This document shows positions 9,109-17,543 of a stretch of 33,498 nt of DNA, one piece after another (position 1 is the stretch's first letter; each line of letters begins with the position of its first letter). The position numbers and the translations under genes were made by a program. The stretch comes from Slackia sp. (lineage in GTDB: Bacteria; Actinomycetota; Coriobacteriia; Coriobacteriales; Eggerthellaceae), in assembly GCA_029266945.1 (NCBI GenBank), contig JARIED010000030.1, positions 1 to 33,498 on the forward strand, written 5' to 3'. Below the pieces are notes generated by a model. That model was given only the letters and a program-made list of their open reading frames with translations. It was not told the origin of the DNA and ran no database searches.

Positions 9109-10438
9109 CGCGAACTCCTTCCAAGGGAATCTCGGCGGAAAGCGCGCATCCGCCATCTCCTGCGGCCCGGAATCGGCCGCCGAGCGCCTCGATGCGCTCG
9201 GCCATGCCCTGCAGTCCGTGGCCTTCCGCCTCATCGCGGTCGGCCTGGGAAAAGCCCACGCCGTCATCGACGTAGGATAAAGACGCCGACGCGCCGGTCG
9301 AGCGCAGCGTAATGTCGACGCGGGACGCGTGCGCATGGCGCACCGTATTAGTGGCCGCCTCGCGCACGAGGGCGAAAAGGGCCATGTCGACGAACGCGGG
9401 AACCTTTTCCTTCTCGTAGCCGCGCGTCGAGCAGGAGACGTCGAGACCTGCGCGCTCGAGGTAGGACACCACGTCATCGAGGCGCTCCGTCCCCTCCGCG
9501 GGCGCCGTCTGCGCCGCCTCGTCGCCACGCAGCACGCCGATCATGGAGCGTATCTCGTCGAGCGCGCCCTTCGAAACGGTCCTGATATCGCAGATCGCCT
9601 CTTTCGCCGCGACCGAATCGAGATCGACCAGGCGTTCGGCGGCGGCGGCCTGGATCGTGACCGCCGACAGGGAATGCGCCGTGATGTCATGGACGTCGCG
9701 GGCGATCCGCACGCGTTCTTCGGCAACGCGGCGCGCGGCAAGCTCTTCGCGGCTGCGTTCGGCTTCGTCGAGCCTGCGCTCGGTTTCGCGCGCATAGGCC
9801 CGATAGGTCCGCACCGCGAACCCGAACGACACCGCGGCGGCCGCGAACACGGCGTTTTGCACGCGCATGATGGTGGCGAGCGTCTCGCTCGGCAGAGGTG
9901 TCGGCGCCACGAGCATCACGACGGCTGTGACGATGCCTGCGCCGACGGCATGACGCCCGCTCAGCTCGCTTGCCACCGTGAAGGCCGAGACGATCGGCCC
10001 GACGGCCGACAACGCGTATCCGGACATGAACCCGCTCGAGAAGAAGAAGCACGCCGACACGATCGCGAGCGTCGGCCACGGGGCGGCGCGGCGCAGCACC
10101 AGGGGAAACGTCGTGAACGCGAGCGCCGCGTAGGCGTATCCGTTGGGAACGATGTTGACCAGGCCCGCCATCTCCCTGAACGGACCGTCCACGTAGAACA
10201 CCGACGTGGAGGCGAGGATCAGCTGCACGCATCCGAACACGAATGCGGTCAAAGCGACCAGGGCGTCGATGCCCCAATCGCGCGGGCGCATGTCCGAAAG
10301 CTCGAAGGGGCCCGCAGGCTCCCCCTCGCGCTCGCGCACCGGCTCGCCGATCAGCGACGAGGCGAATGCGCGAGCCGACCTGCTCGCCTTGCCGCCGAGC
10401 TCGGAGAATGCATGGGATTGTTTTTCGAAATCATTCAT
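9098..10438 (-). CDS. membrane sensor histidine kinase, HisKA_3 type
   Basis: Sensor of a two-component system of the NarX/DesK type. The 446 residues carry a cytoplasmic N-terminal tail, about five to six hydrophobic segments between residues 55 and 210, a short coiled-coil-like linker (about 212-242), a dimerisation/phosphoacceptor helix with H250 in ARDVHDITAHS, and an ATP-binding domain with N364 (N box), DDGVGF (391-396) and GHGLQGM (407-413). It has no large extracellular sensing domain, so it probably senses something in or at the membrane (inference). The ATG at 10438 has no clear Shine-Dalgarno sequence. It lies 83 bases after xerC and no terminator was seen between them. Confidence 0.9.
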   Translation of the reverse strand: MNDFEKQSHAFSELGGKASRSARAFASSLIGEPVREREGEPAGPFELSDMRPRDWGIDALVALTAFVFGCVQLILASTSVFYVDGPFREMAGLVNIVPNGYAYAALAFTTFPLVLRRAAPWPTLAIVSACFFFSSGFMSGYALSAVGPIVSAFTVASELSGRHAVGAGIVTAVVMLVAPTPLPSETLATIMRVQNAVFAAAAVSFGFAVRTYRAYARETERRLDEAERSREELAARRVAEERVRIARDVHDITAHSLSAVTIQAAAAERLVDLDSVAAKEAICDIRTVSKGALDEIRSMIGVLRGDEAAQTAPAEGTERLDDVVSYLERAGLDVSCSTRGYEKEKVPAFVDMALFALVREAATNTVRHAHASRVDITLRSTGASASLSYVDDGVGFSQADRDEAEGHGLQGMAERIEALGGRFRAAGDGGCALSAEIPLEGVRDAR

Positions 10439-10521
10439 CGTTTCATGCTAAGCCGTCGCGGCGCGCTGCGCCATACATCCGATGACGTATTCGCCATTCT
10501 GCCCGGTTTCGCCACATCGAG

Positions 10522-11454
10522 CTACCCGCGCGGATGCGCGCGGGCATGCTCGTTTTTCAGCCTCGTCGGCGAGACGTGCGTATAGATCTGAGTGGTGGAC
10601 AGGCTCGCATGGCCGAGCATTTCCTGAACGCTACGCAGGTCGGCTCCTCCTTCGAGAAGGTCCGTGGCGAACGTGTGGCGCACGGCGTGCGGCGAAAGCG
10701 ACGGGTCGAGGCCCGCGGCCGCAAGCGCCTTCTTGAACACCGCGCGGATGGCATCGGCGCTCATCTTCGCGCCGCGCGCGGACAAGAAGAAATACGGCGA
10801 AGGGCCCGCGCACTCGAGAACGGGCCGCGCCTCGTCGCGATAGCGGCGCAACGCGCGGCAGGCCGCATCATGCAGCGGAACGATCCTCTCTTTGCGGCCC
10901 TTGCCGAACACCTTGACCTGCGCCCTCGCGAAATCGACGCCGCCCACGCCGAGGTTCGCGGCCTCGGACACGCGCACGCCGCACGCATACAGAAGCTCGA
11001 GCAGCGCCTGATCGCGCATGCCGCGCTCGTCGTCGCGACCCGCATAGACAGAAAGCAGACGCCGCATGTCGGCGGCGCTCATCACCCGCGGCAAGCCCTT
11101 TTCGGCCTTGGGGCCCTGAATGGACACGACCGAATCGTCGCACGGCACCCCGTTCGCCTCGAGCCAGCGGAAGAACGAACGCATGGCCGAAAGGCGGCGG
11201 TTGGTCGTGCGCCGTGAGCAGCCGGCCGCATCGAGCTCGGCCAGGTAACGACGCATGACGCGATGGTCCGCAAACAGAGGATCGACGCCTTTTCGCACCG
11301 CCCAACGCCTGTAATCGAGCAGGTCGCAGCGATACCCTCGCACCGTATGCTCCGATGCGTCGCGCTGCAGCGCCAGAGCATCGAGGAATCGTCCGACGCA
11401 GGCAACGAAGCGCTCGTCGATCGGCGCCTGCGATATGCGCTGCACATCGTCCAC
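10522..11454 (-). CDS. xerC: tyrosine recombinase, XerC/XerD type
   Basis: Site-specific recombinase that probably resolves chromosome dimers at dif. The 310 residues have an N-terminal SAM-like core-binding domain (15-105) and a catalytic domain with R161 (GVRVSE), K185 (GKGRKER), H256 and R259 (HAVRH), H282 (LGHASLS) and nucleophile Y291, all present. The start is a GTG at 11454, two bases after the trmFO stop. Its place after trmFO matches the codV (xerC) position in Bacillus, which favours a housekeeping XerC over a phage or element integrase. No att-like repeats flank it. Confidence 0.9.
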   Translation of the reverse strand: MDDVQRISQAPIDERFVACVGRFLDALALQRDASEHTVRGYRCDLLDYRRWAVRKGVDPLFADHRVMRRYLAELDAAGCSRRTTNRRLSAMRSFFRWLEANGVPCDDSVVSIQGPKAEKGLPRVMSAADMRRLLSVYAGRDDERGMRDQALLELLYACGVRVSEAANLGVGGVDFARAQVKVFGKGRKERIVPLHDAACRALRRYRDEARPVLECAGPSPYFFLSARGAKMSADAIRAVFKKALAAAGLDPSLSPHAVRHTFATDLLEGGADLRSVQEMLGHASLSTTQIYTHVSPTRLKNEHARAHPRG

Positions 11455-11456
11455 GA

Positions 11457-12797
11457 TCAGAGCAGGCCTGCTTCCTGCAGGGCGCTGCGATACAATTCGA
11501 GCGCTTCCGCTCCGCGACGAGCGTAGGCGGCATAGCGCTCCTGCTTGTTGCGGATGCGCTGCTCGAACGGCTCCATGATGCCGAAATTCACATGCATGGG
11601 CTGATAGCCCTCGGTGTTCGGGTCGGTCGCGTAATCGAGCAGGGCGCCGAAGGCCATGGCACGCGGCATAACGGGTATCTCGACGCCGCTCAGGCGCGCG
11701 TAGACGGACAGAGCCGCCACAAGACCCGACATGATGGCCTCGCAGTAGCCCTCTGTGCCCGAAAGCTGGCCGGCCACATAGACCGGGACCCCATCGGACG
11801 CCTTCTCGAAATAAAGCGTTCGGTCGAGCAGCTCAGGGGCGCAGATGAACGTATTGCGATGCATCACGCCGTAGCGGGCGAACTCGGCGTTTTCGAGGCC
11901 AGGAATCATGCGGAACACCCGGCGTTGCTCCGGAAACGTCAGATTGGTCTGGAATCCAACGAGGTTGTACGCAGTCAGGTCGGCGTTTTCGGCGCGCAGC
12001 TGCACGGCGGCCCAAGGCCTCCTGCCCGTAGCGGGATCGGTCAATCCGACCGGCTTGCACGTTCCGAAACGCGGCGCGTCGTGGCCCTTGCGCGCGATTT
12101 CCTCGATCGGCTGGCATGCCTGGAACAGGTCGCCCGTCTCGAAGTCCTTCTTGATGACGCGGTCCGCCGCAAGCAGCTCGTCGATGAAGGCGTCGTAGCT
12201 CTCCTTGGTGAACGGCGCGTTGAGATAGTCGCCCACCGCCTGGTCCTCGTAGCGCGACTGACGGAACAGCACGGTCTCGTCAAGCGAATCCGCCATGACG
12301 ATCGGGGCCGCGGCGTCGAAGAAGGCAAGGTTATCGGACCCTGCACGCTCAGCGACCCACGACGCCAGCGCATCCGAGGTCAAAGGGCCGGTGGCCAGAA
12401 CGACCGCGTCGGCATCCGTCGAAGGCCGGTCGATCTCGCCGACGATATATTCGATCGAGGGATGCTCGCGCACGAGACGCGTGACCGCAGCCGAGAAGGC
12501 GTCGCGGTCGACGGCGAGGGCCCCGCCGGCGTCGACGCGATTGAGGCCTGCCTGCTCGATCAGGAACGACCCGAGACCAGCAAGTTCGGCCTTGAGCATG
12601 CCTGCGGCGCTTTCGGGCTTGGTGCTTTTAAGCGAATTCGAACAGACCAGCTCGGCGCAATCGGAACCGTGATGGACGGCCGTCTGGACGACGGGCCGCA
12701 TTTCATGAAGGCGGACGCGGACGCCGCGGGAGGCGAGCTGCAAAGCAGCCTCGCTTCCCGCAAGGCCCGCGCCGATGATATCTACTGTCTTATCCAT
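11457..12797 (-). CDS. trmFO: folate- and FAD-dependent tRNA (uracil-54-C5) methyltransferase
   Basis: Makes m5U54 in the T loop of tRNA, using methylenetetrahydrofolate as carbon donor and FADH2. The 446 residues begin with the FAD-binding IIGAGLAGSEAA (7-18). They contain C52 in LVCSNS and C228 in FQACQPIEE, which correspond by motif to the two functional cysteines of Bacillus TrmFO. Length is normal. The start at 12797 is set by the family N terminus: the frame stays open far upstream only because it is antisense-like GC-rich sequence within dprA, and it carries no homologous residues. The Shine-Dalgarno sequence is weak. Order dprA-trmFO-xerC matches Firmicutes with topA missing. Most Actinobacteria outside Coriobacteriia lack this enzyme. 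Confidence 0.95.
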   Translation of the reverse strand: MDKTVDIIGAGLAGSEAALQLASRGVRVRLHEMRPVVQTAVHHGSDCAELVCSNSLKSTKPESAAGMLKAELAGLGSFLIEQAGLNRVDAGGALAVDRDAFSAAVTRLVREHPSIEYIVGEIDRPSTDADAVVLATGPLTSDALASWVAERAGSDNLAFFDAAAPIVMADSLDETVLFRQSRYEDQAVGDYLNAPFTKESYDAFIDELLAADRVIKKDFETGDLFQACQPIEEIARKGHDAPRFGTCKPVGLTDPATGRRPWAAVQLRAENADLTAYNLVGFQTNLTFPEQRRVFRMIPGLENAEFARYGVMHRNTFICAPELLDRTLYFEKASDGVPVYVAGQLSGTEGYCEAIMSGLVAALSVYARLSGVEIPVMPRAMAFGALLDYATDPNTEGYQPMHVNFGIMEPFEQRIRNKQERYAAYARRGAEALELYRSALQEAGLL

Positions 12798-12889
12798 GGC
12801 CGTGATTCTACCGGCTCGGATGCGGATGCCCGCACTCTTCGGGCCGGACGCATCCGCGACCATACCGTTTCCATAGAAACCGCCCGCGT

Positions 12890-13858
12890 TCAGGCCCGCT
12901 TCACTGCACCGAACCTTCCGTCGGGATACCGTTCGATCGCGCCGATCGCTTCCAGGCGGCCGACGCACGCCATCAGCTCGCTCATGCCCCCGAAAAGCGG
13001 CTCGTCGCCGTCGACGAAGGCGGCGGCCATCTGTTCGAGGCGCATCGGATCGGCGGCGAGCGCCGCGGCCACGTCGGTTTCGAGCGGCCCCGGCAGCGGC
13101 AAGACCCCCTGGCCGCTCACCACGCCCCTCGCCGATGCGGAAGCATATGCGCAATGCGTCGAGGCCGTTTCGGGAAACATGCGGTCGAGCATCTCGCAAA
13201 ACGACTCTTCGTCGATCACCGGCATGGCCCCCTGCCCGATCAGCATGTTCGCGCCGCGCGATGTTTCGGAAAAGATCGACCCCGGCACCACGAGCACGTC
13301 CCTGTTGGCACGCAGCGCTTCGTCGGCCGTCGAAAACGTACCGCTCGCGACGCCCGCTTCGACGACGAGCGTCGCTCGAGCAAGGCCTGCAATCAACCTG
13401 TTCCGCGCCCTGAAGGTGTAGGGTTTCGGCGGGAAGCCCCATGGATGCTCGGAGACCACCGCGCCGCCCGATGCGGCGATGCGGTCGAAAAGGCCCGCGT
13501 TGCATACGGGATACACCATGTCGCAACCGCCTCCGAGAAACGCGACGGTGCGCCCTCCCTGCTCGAGCGCGGCTTCGTGCGCGGCGGCATCGCAACCGCG
13601 CGCGCCGCCCGAAACCACCGAGACCCCTCGGCGGGCGGCGCATCCCGCGAACAGGCGCGCAGCCGCCCTGCCGTACGGCGTCGCCTTGCGCGCCCCCACC
13701 ACGGCGAGTCCCTCGCTCAACGCGTCGGGATCGCCCACCACGTACAGCGTTTCGGGGGGATCGTCGAGACATTCGAACACGGGCGGATATCCCCGCGTCC
13801 CGCGCGCTATCTCCCAGCGCGGACCCTTCACGGACCTGCCGCGTCCCGTATCCGCCAT
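12890..13858 (-). CDS. dprA: DNA processing protein, RecA loader in transformation
   Basis: DprA (Smf) binds incoming single-stranded DNA and loads RecA during natural transformation. The 322 residues hold the Rossmann-like domain: VVGARKATPYG, SGGARGCDAAAHEAAL, FLGGGCD, then the stretch with RNRLIAGL and VVEAGVASGT. A small winged-helix-like C-terminal domain (about 255-318) follows. An N-terminal SAM domain, present in some DprA proteins, is short or absent. Start at 13858 overlaps the comM stop by one base (TGATG) and has GAGGAGG upstream, so the pair is coupled. Together with comM, comEC and comEA in this window it suggests a DNA-uptake route. Confidence 0.93.
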   Translation of the reverse strand: MADTGRGRSVKGPRWEIARGTRGYPPVFECLDDPPETLYVVGDPDALSEGLAVVGARKATPYGRAAARLFAGCAARRGVSVVSGGARGCDAAAHEAALEQGGRTVAFLGGGCDMVYPVCNAGLFDRIAASGGAVVSEHPWGFPPKPYTFRARNRLIAGLARATLVVEAGVASGTFSTADEALRANRDVLVVPGSIFSETSRGANMLIGQGAMPVIDEESFCEMLDRMFPETASTHCAYASASARGVVSGQGVLPLPGPLETDVAAALAADPMRLEQMAAAFVDGDEPLFGGMSELMACVGRLEAIGAIERYPDGRFGAVKRA

Positions 13859-15351
13859 CACGACCCCCTCCTCACCCTGAAACCGATCGCCTCGACCAGA
13901 TGCTTCTCCTCGACATCGCGGCATTGTTCCAAATCGGCGATAGTGCGCGCCACCGAGAGCACGCGGGCTATGCCGCGCCCGGACATGCCCATCGAACGCG
14001 CCGCTGACTCCAGAAGGCCTTTCGCCCGCTCGTCGAGACGGCATGCCTTCAGCAGATCGCCGGTCCCGCGCGCCTTGCCGTCGCCGAGCGCGGCGCGTCT
14101 CCAGCTTGCGAACTCGCGCGCCGCGAGCACGCCTTCACGCAAAACGTCCGACGTCGCACAGGCCGAACGTTCGCCTTCGATGACTGAAGCGGGATCGCAA
14201 CGCCACACGTCCACATGCAAGTCGATTCGGTCGAGCAAAGGGCCGCCGACCCGCCCCTGATAGCGCGCCACCTGCGAATCGGTGCAGCGACAGGCGATAT
14301 CGGGATCTCCGTAATGACCGCACGGACACGGATTGGCCGCCGCCACCAGCATGAAGCGCGACGGCAGTTCGACGCTTCCGTCTGCCCTCGTGATCACGAC
14401 CCGCCCCTGTTCCATGGGCTGACGCAGCGCCTGAAGCACTGCAGGCGAGAACTCGGGCAGCTCGTCGAGGAAGAGCACCCCGTTATGCGCGAGGGAAATC
14501 TCTCCAGGATGCACGGGCGTTCCGCCTCCTATCAGACCCGCCATGCTGGTCGAATGATGGACCTTGCGAAATGGGCGCACGCCCGAAAGGACGCTTTCGA
14601 CCGGCTCGCCCGCGACCGAATGCACCCGCGCCGACTCGATTCGCTCGGCCTCGTCGAGCGGAGGCAGAATCGACGGCAGGGCCGCCGCGAGCATGCTCTT
14701 CCCCGACCCGGGAGGACCCGTCATCAAAATGCCGTGGTCGCCCGCCGCGACGATCTGCAGCGCCCGCTTCGCCGCCTCGTGGCCGCAAATCGACCCGAAG
14801 TCAGACGCGTCGCTTCGGGCGGAACCCGCAGGGAAACCGAGGGGCGCAAGGTCGCAGCGACGCAGGTCGCCGAGCGTGCGCACCCCGCGCTGCTCTACGC
14901 CCGAAAGCTGCGCCCCGTCGGCAGCATTTTTCGAAACGGCCAGGTCAAGCCCTTCTTCACGGGCGCAGCAGGCGTACGAAAGAGTGCCGGGGACGGGGCG
15001 GACCCTGCCTTCGAGCGAAAGCTCTCCGACCCAGAGATACGCTCGGAGCTTCGAGGCATCCACCTGCCCCGTGGCGGCGAGGATAGCCGCCGCGATCGGA
15101 AGGTCGAACCCCGACCCCGCCTTGCGAAGAGAACTGGGAGCGAGGTTCACCACCACCTTTTCGGCCGGCATCGTAAACCCGCAGGCCCTGATGGCCGCAC
15201 GCACCCGCTCCTGCGATTCCCTGACCGCCGCATCCGGCATGCCGACGATCGTCATGCCGGGAAGCCCCCTCGAAACGACCACTTCCACTTCGACGGGAAC
15301 GGCTCGGACGCCGCGTATGCAGGCCGTCTTCAGCACGTATTGCAGATGCAT
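13858..15351 (-). CDS. comM: ComM/YifB-family Mg-chelatase-like AAA+ ATPase
   Basis: ComM is a hexameric helicase that drives branch migration when transformed DNA is integrated. The 497 residues have the family N-terminal domain (GLPGMTIVGMPDAAVRES), a Walker A GPPGSGKS, a Walker B FLDELPEF, sensor-region AANPCPCGHYG with a cysteine cluster (CPCG, CRC), the arginine DRIDLHV segment and a C-terminal Mg-chelatase lid. Length is normal. The gene starts three bases after the yraN-family stop and is coupled to dprA by a one-base overlap, so yraN-comM-dprA form one translational unit, the usual arrangement in Actinobacteria. Confidence 0.95.
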   Translation of the reverse strand: MHLQYVLKTACIRGVRAVPVEVEVVVSRGLPGMTIVGMPDAAVRESQERVRAAIRACGFTMPAEKVVVNLAPSSLRKAGSGFDLPIAAAILAATGQVDASKLRAYLWVGELSLEGRVRPVPGTLSYACCAREEGLDLAVSKNAADGAQLSGVEQRGVRTLGDLRRCDLAPLGFPAGSARSDASDFGSICGHEAAKRALQIVAAGDHGILMTGPPGSGKSMLAAALPSILPPLDEAERIESARVHSVAGEPVESVLSGVRPFRKVHHSTSMAGLIGGGTPVHPGEISLAHNGVLFLDELPEFSPAVLQALRQPMEQGRVVITRADGSVELPSRFMLVAAANPCPCGHYGDPDIACRCTDSQVARYQGRVGGPLLDRIDLHVDVWRCDPASVIEGERSACATSDVLREGVLAAREFASWRRAALGDGKARGTGDLLKACRLDERAKGLLESAARSMGMSGRGIARVLSVARTIADLEQCRDVEEKHLVEAIGFRVRRGS

Positions 15352-15354
15352 GGG

Positions 15355-15873
15355 CTATCGCCCCGATGAGAACGCGTTCACATAATGCCTGATGAGCGCA
15401 CGGCTATTGCCGAGCACCAGAATGGAGATGACGTCGAATCGAACGCGGCATTCCGCGCCTTCGTATTCCGACAAGAAATATCCCGCGATACGCTCGTAGC
15501 GGGCGCGCTTGTGCGGCGTGACCGCCTCGGAAGGAAAGCCCGCCTCCAAGCTCGAGCGCGTTTTGACCTCGACGAACACCATCGTGCCGTCCTCGTCTTT
15601 CGCCACGATATCCGCCTCGCCCGCAGGGCACGTCCAATTGCGTTCGAGGATTCCATAGCCCCTTCGCTCGAGAAAGGCGCACGCCGCCTCTTCGCCCCGC
15701 ACGCCCAGCTCGTGCGGGGTCATCGAGGCGGTCTCGTCCTCACGGGGGCGATCGGCCTCCTCGTTCGCGTCGACGACGCCGCATGCGGGTTCCTGCGGCG
15801 TCGCACCGCCTGCCGTATCCTGCCTTGCGATCCGTTCCTTCGTCGCGGCCCTGCGGTTCTCTTCTCGTTCCAT
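15355..15873 (-). CDS. YraN/UPF0102-family nuclease-like protein with N-terminal extension
   Basis: The conserved part begins at MTPHELGVRGEEAA and keeps the restriction-endonuclease-fold motif GEADIVAKDEDG followed by FVEVKTRS (E, D and ExK residues). That suggests a small nuclease; the cellular role of UPF0102 proteins is not settled. The chosen ATG at 15873 has AAAGGAGG directly upstream, giving 172 residues. That adds about 50 polar residues before the domain, compared with the usual length near 120. An internal ATG at 15723 would give the ordinary size but has no comparable ribosome-binding site. The gene sits between rnhB and comM, its usual place. Confidence 0.85.
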   Translation of the reverse strand: MEREENRRAATKERIARQDTAGGATPQEPACGVVDANEEADRPREDETASMTPHELGVRGEEAACAFLERRGYGILERNWTCPAGEADIVAKDEDGTMVFVEVKTRSSLEAGFPSEAVTPHKRARYERIAGYFLSEYEGAECRVRFDVISILVLGNSRALIRHYVNAFSSGR

Positions 15874-16045
15874 GCCGCCTCCTTTCATCGGAAGACCAGC
15901 ATAGAAAACGCCCCTGGCGCCCTTTTATCGGGTTTCCGGCCCGACTCCGGCGCAACGGCCCGCCCCTTCCGGCGCAGGCGCGGCGAACATGTGCGACGCA
16001 TCCCGCAGGAGCCCTCCGAAACGCGACCCGAAGGCAGGCGCGATG

Positions 16046-16825
16046 TTAGAAAAGCGCGTCCTGCGTCCAAGCGCGACAAAACGACGCGCGGTGCACCGGG
16101 CTGAGCCCGTAACGTTCGATCGCGACAATATGCTCGGCGCTCGCGTATCCCTTATTGCTCTCGAACCCGTATTCGGGATGCGTTTCCGCATACGTGCGCA
16201 TCAACGAGTCGCGCTCGACCTTCGCAATGATCGAAGCGGCGGCGATCGACGCGCATTTCGCGTCGCCTTTGACCACGTTGCGCTCGCGCGGGTCGAGGCC
16301 CATCGCATTGCCGTCAAGCAGCACGCAATCGATATGCGCGCCCTGGGCTTCGACCGCCGCGATCGCACGCGTGAAAGCGGTCCGCAACGCCGAAGCCATG
16401 CCGTGCTCGTCGATAAACGAGGGCTCGATATGCTCGATCGCCCAGGCTGCGGCCTTATCCTTCACTTCGACGGCGATCTGCTCGCGCTTCTCGGGGCGAA
16501 TCTGTTTGGAGTCGTTCAGACCCTCGATGCGCACGTCGTCGGGCAAAACCACTGCCGCAACCGTAAGGGGGCCCGCAACCGGACCGCGCCCCACCTCGTC
16601 GAGGCCGACGGCGACCCCCCCGGCGGCCAGACGCGCCTGAAACGCATACATCTCATCGAGACGCGCACGTTCGGCGTCTTCGGAATCGAGTCTGCGCCGG
16701 GCGGCGGCGAGCGCCTGCTGCACGCCTTTCCGCTCGTCGCCTTCCAAGCTGCGCGCAAGGGCCTCGAATCCTTCCCTGTCGGCCTCGCGCAACGCCGCCC
16801 TAATATCCGCCAACGTCTGTTTCAT
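16046..16825 (-). CDS. rnhB: ribonuclease HII
   Basis: Cuts RNA-DNA hybrids and removes single ribonucleotides from DNA. The 259 residues have the catalytic GLDEVGRGPVAGP (D76, E77), LNDSK (103-107), D171 in LLDGN and D188 in KGDAK, then the late NKGYASAEH motif. About 70 residues precede the catalytic core, resembling the extended N terminus of Bacillus RnhB. The ATG at 16825 has AAGGGA upstream. An intrinsic terminator separates it from rplS, so it may have a promoter of its own or depend on read-through. About 170 bases of GC-rich sequence after its stop hold no gene I can support. Confidence 0.96.
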   Translation of the reverse strand: MKQTLADIRAALREADREGFEALARSLEGDERKGVQQALAAARRRLDSEDAERARLDEMYAFQARLAAGGVAVGLDEVGRGPVAGPLTVAAVVLPDDVRIEGLNDSKQIRPEKREQIAVEVKDKAAAWAIEHIEPSFIDEHGMASALRTAFTRAIAAVEAQGAHIDCVLLDGNAMGLDPRERNVVKGDAKCASIAAASIIAKVERDSLMRTYAETHPEYGFESNKGYASAEHIVAIERYGLSPVHRASFCRAWTQDALF

Positions 16826-16854
16826 GCCGTTCCCTTCGCCCGAATCGATTCCGA

Positions 16855-16884
16855 TAAAACAAAAGCCCGCCGAAGCGGGCTTTT
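16855..16884 (-). terminator. intrinsic terminator of rplS
   Basis: On the minus strand AAAAGCCCGC-TTCG-GCGGGCTTTTGTTTT forms a stable stem with a UUCG tetraloop and a T-rich tail, starting 14 bases after the rplS stop. Confidence 0.95.
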
Positions 16885-16897
16885 GCAGGTAGTCGAC

Positions 16898-17239
16898 TTA
16901 GAAAGCCTTTTCCTTGATTTTCGCAGCCTTGCCGACCTTGTTGCGCAGATAGTAGAGCTTTGCGCGACGGACGGCGCCGTGACGAACGACCTCGATCTTC
17001 TCGATCTTGGGAGAATGAACCGGGAAGGTACGCTCGACACCCACGGAGAAGCTGATCTTGCGGACCGTGAAGGTCTCGCGGCAGGAGTGGCCGTGACGGC
17101 GGATGACGTCGCCCTGGAACACCTGGATACGCTCGCGGTTACCCTCTTTGATGCGATAGTGAACCTTGACGGTGTCGCCGACGTTGAACGGAGCGACTTC
17201 CTTGATCTGCTGCTGTTCGATTGCGCGGATGATGTCCAT
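16898..17239 (-). CDS. rplS: 50S ribosomal protein L19
   Basis: Large-subunit protein at the subunit interface. The 113 residues match the family throughout: N-terminal helix [13 protein letters not shown], the SH3-like barrel with [13 protein letters not shown] and FQGDVIRR, and the basic [18 protein letters not shown] end. Length is normal. AAGGA lies upstream of the ATG. It appears to be a single-gene transcript, with an extended -10 promoter about 230 bases upstream, a long structured leader and its own terminator. The leader could allow autogenous control, as known for several ribosomal proteins (inference). Confidence 0.98.
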   Translation of the reverse strand: MDIIRAIEQQQIKEVAPFNVGDTVKVHYRIKEGNRERIQVFQGDVIRRHGHSCRETFTVRKISFSVGVERTFPVHSPKIEKIEVVRHGAVRRAKLYYLRNKVGKAAKIKEKAF

Positions 17240-17277
17240 GTTTCGTTTCCTTCTATGAGTCTTGATACGACCTGCTG

Positions 17278-17452
17278 CTTAAGCGCTCTTTCGGGTCCGG
17301 CGTATGCGCAGTGCGCGGGCATCGCATGCAATGCCCTGTTCGGCCGGGCCTTTGAAGACCCTGGACTGCCTGGCACCGTAAAAGAGGTCGGATGGAAACG
17401 CTGCGGTTCCTGAACGGTCCCGTTTGCTCCGACGTAACACGGCGCGCTTAAG
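17278..17452 (-). promoter_or_regulatory. structured 5' leader of rplS, candidate regulatory RNA
   Basis: The minus-strand transcript would contain CTTAAGCGC (17452-17444) near its 5' end and its exact complement GCGCTTAAG (17286-17278) about 38 bases before the rplS ATG, forming a 9-bp closing helix. Inside it I can pair GTCGGA with TCCGAC (17433-17428 with 17392-17387) enclosing AAACG with CGTTT (17425-17421 with 17400-17396); GGGTC-TTCAAA-GGCCC (17361-17346); GGGCAT-TGCATGCG-ATGCCC (17336-17317); and GCGC-ACT-GCGC (17316-17306). The ribosome-binding site lies outside the closed region. The known Bacillus L19 leader (Rfam L19_leader, from memory) is much shorter, so this may be a different element. 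Confidence 0.6.
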
Positions 17453-17465
17453 AAGCCGACGCAGA

Positions 17466-17474
17466 AGTATAGCA
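17466..17474 (-). promoter_or_regulatory. extended -10 promoter of rplS
   Basis: Minus-strand TGC-TATACT is an extended -10 element with five of six matches to TATAAT. The -35 region (GTGAAC at 17-base spacing) is weak, which an extended -10 can tolerate. Transcription would begin near 17459, just before the first arm of the closing helix. Confidence 0.6.
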
Positions 17475-17543
17475 CAAACACGCACGTCGTTCACTGATTT
17501 CTCAGAATTCGGCGACGGACCCCTTCCGACGAGCGCCGACCGC

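Noticed and set aside
10522..11454. Tyrosine recombinase as integrase of a mobile element
   Set aside because: Its place after trmFO matches the housekeeping xerC position, no direct repeats or cargo genes flank it, and no tRNA lies nearby.
11355..13421. Plus-strand open frame of 688 codons opposite trmFO and part of dprA
   Set aside because: Same explanation; it crosses two well-supported genes and their spacer.
12798..13772. Long N-terminal extension of TrmFO
   Set aside because: The extra residues come from a non-coding frame of dprA, contain no domain, and the family N terminus begins at MDKTVDIIGAG.
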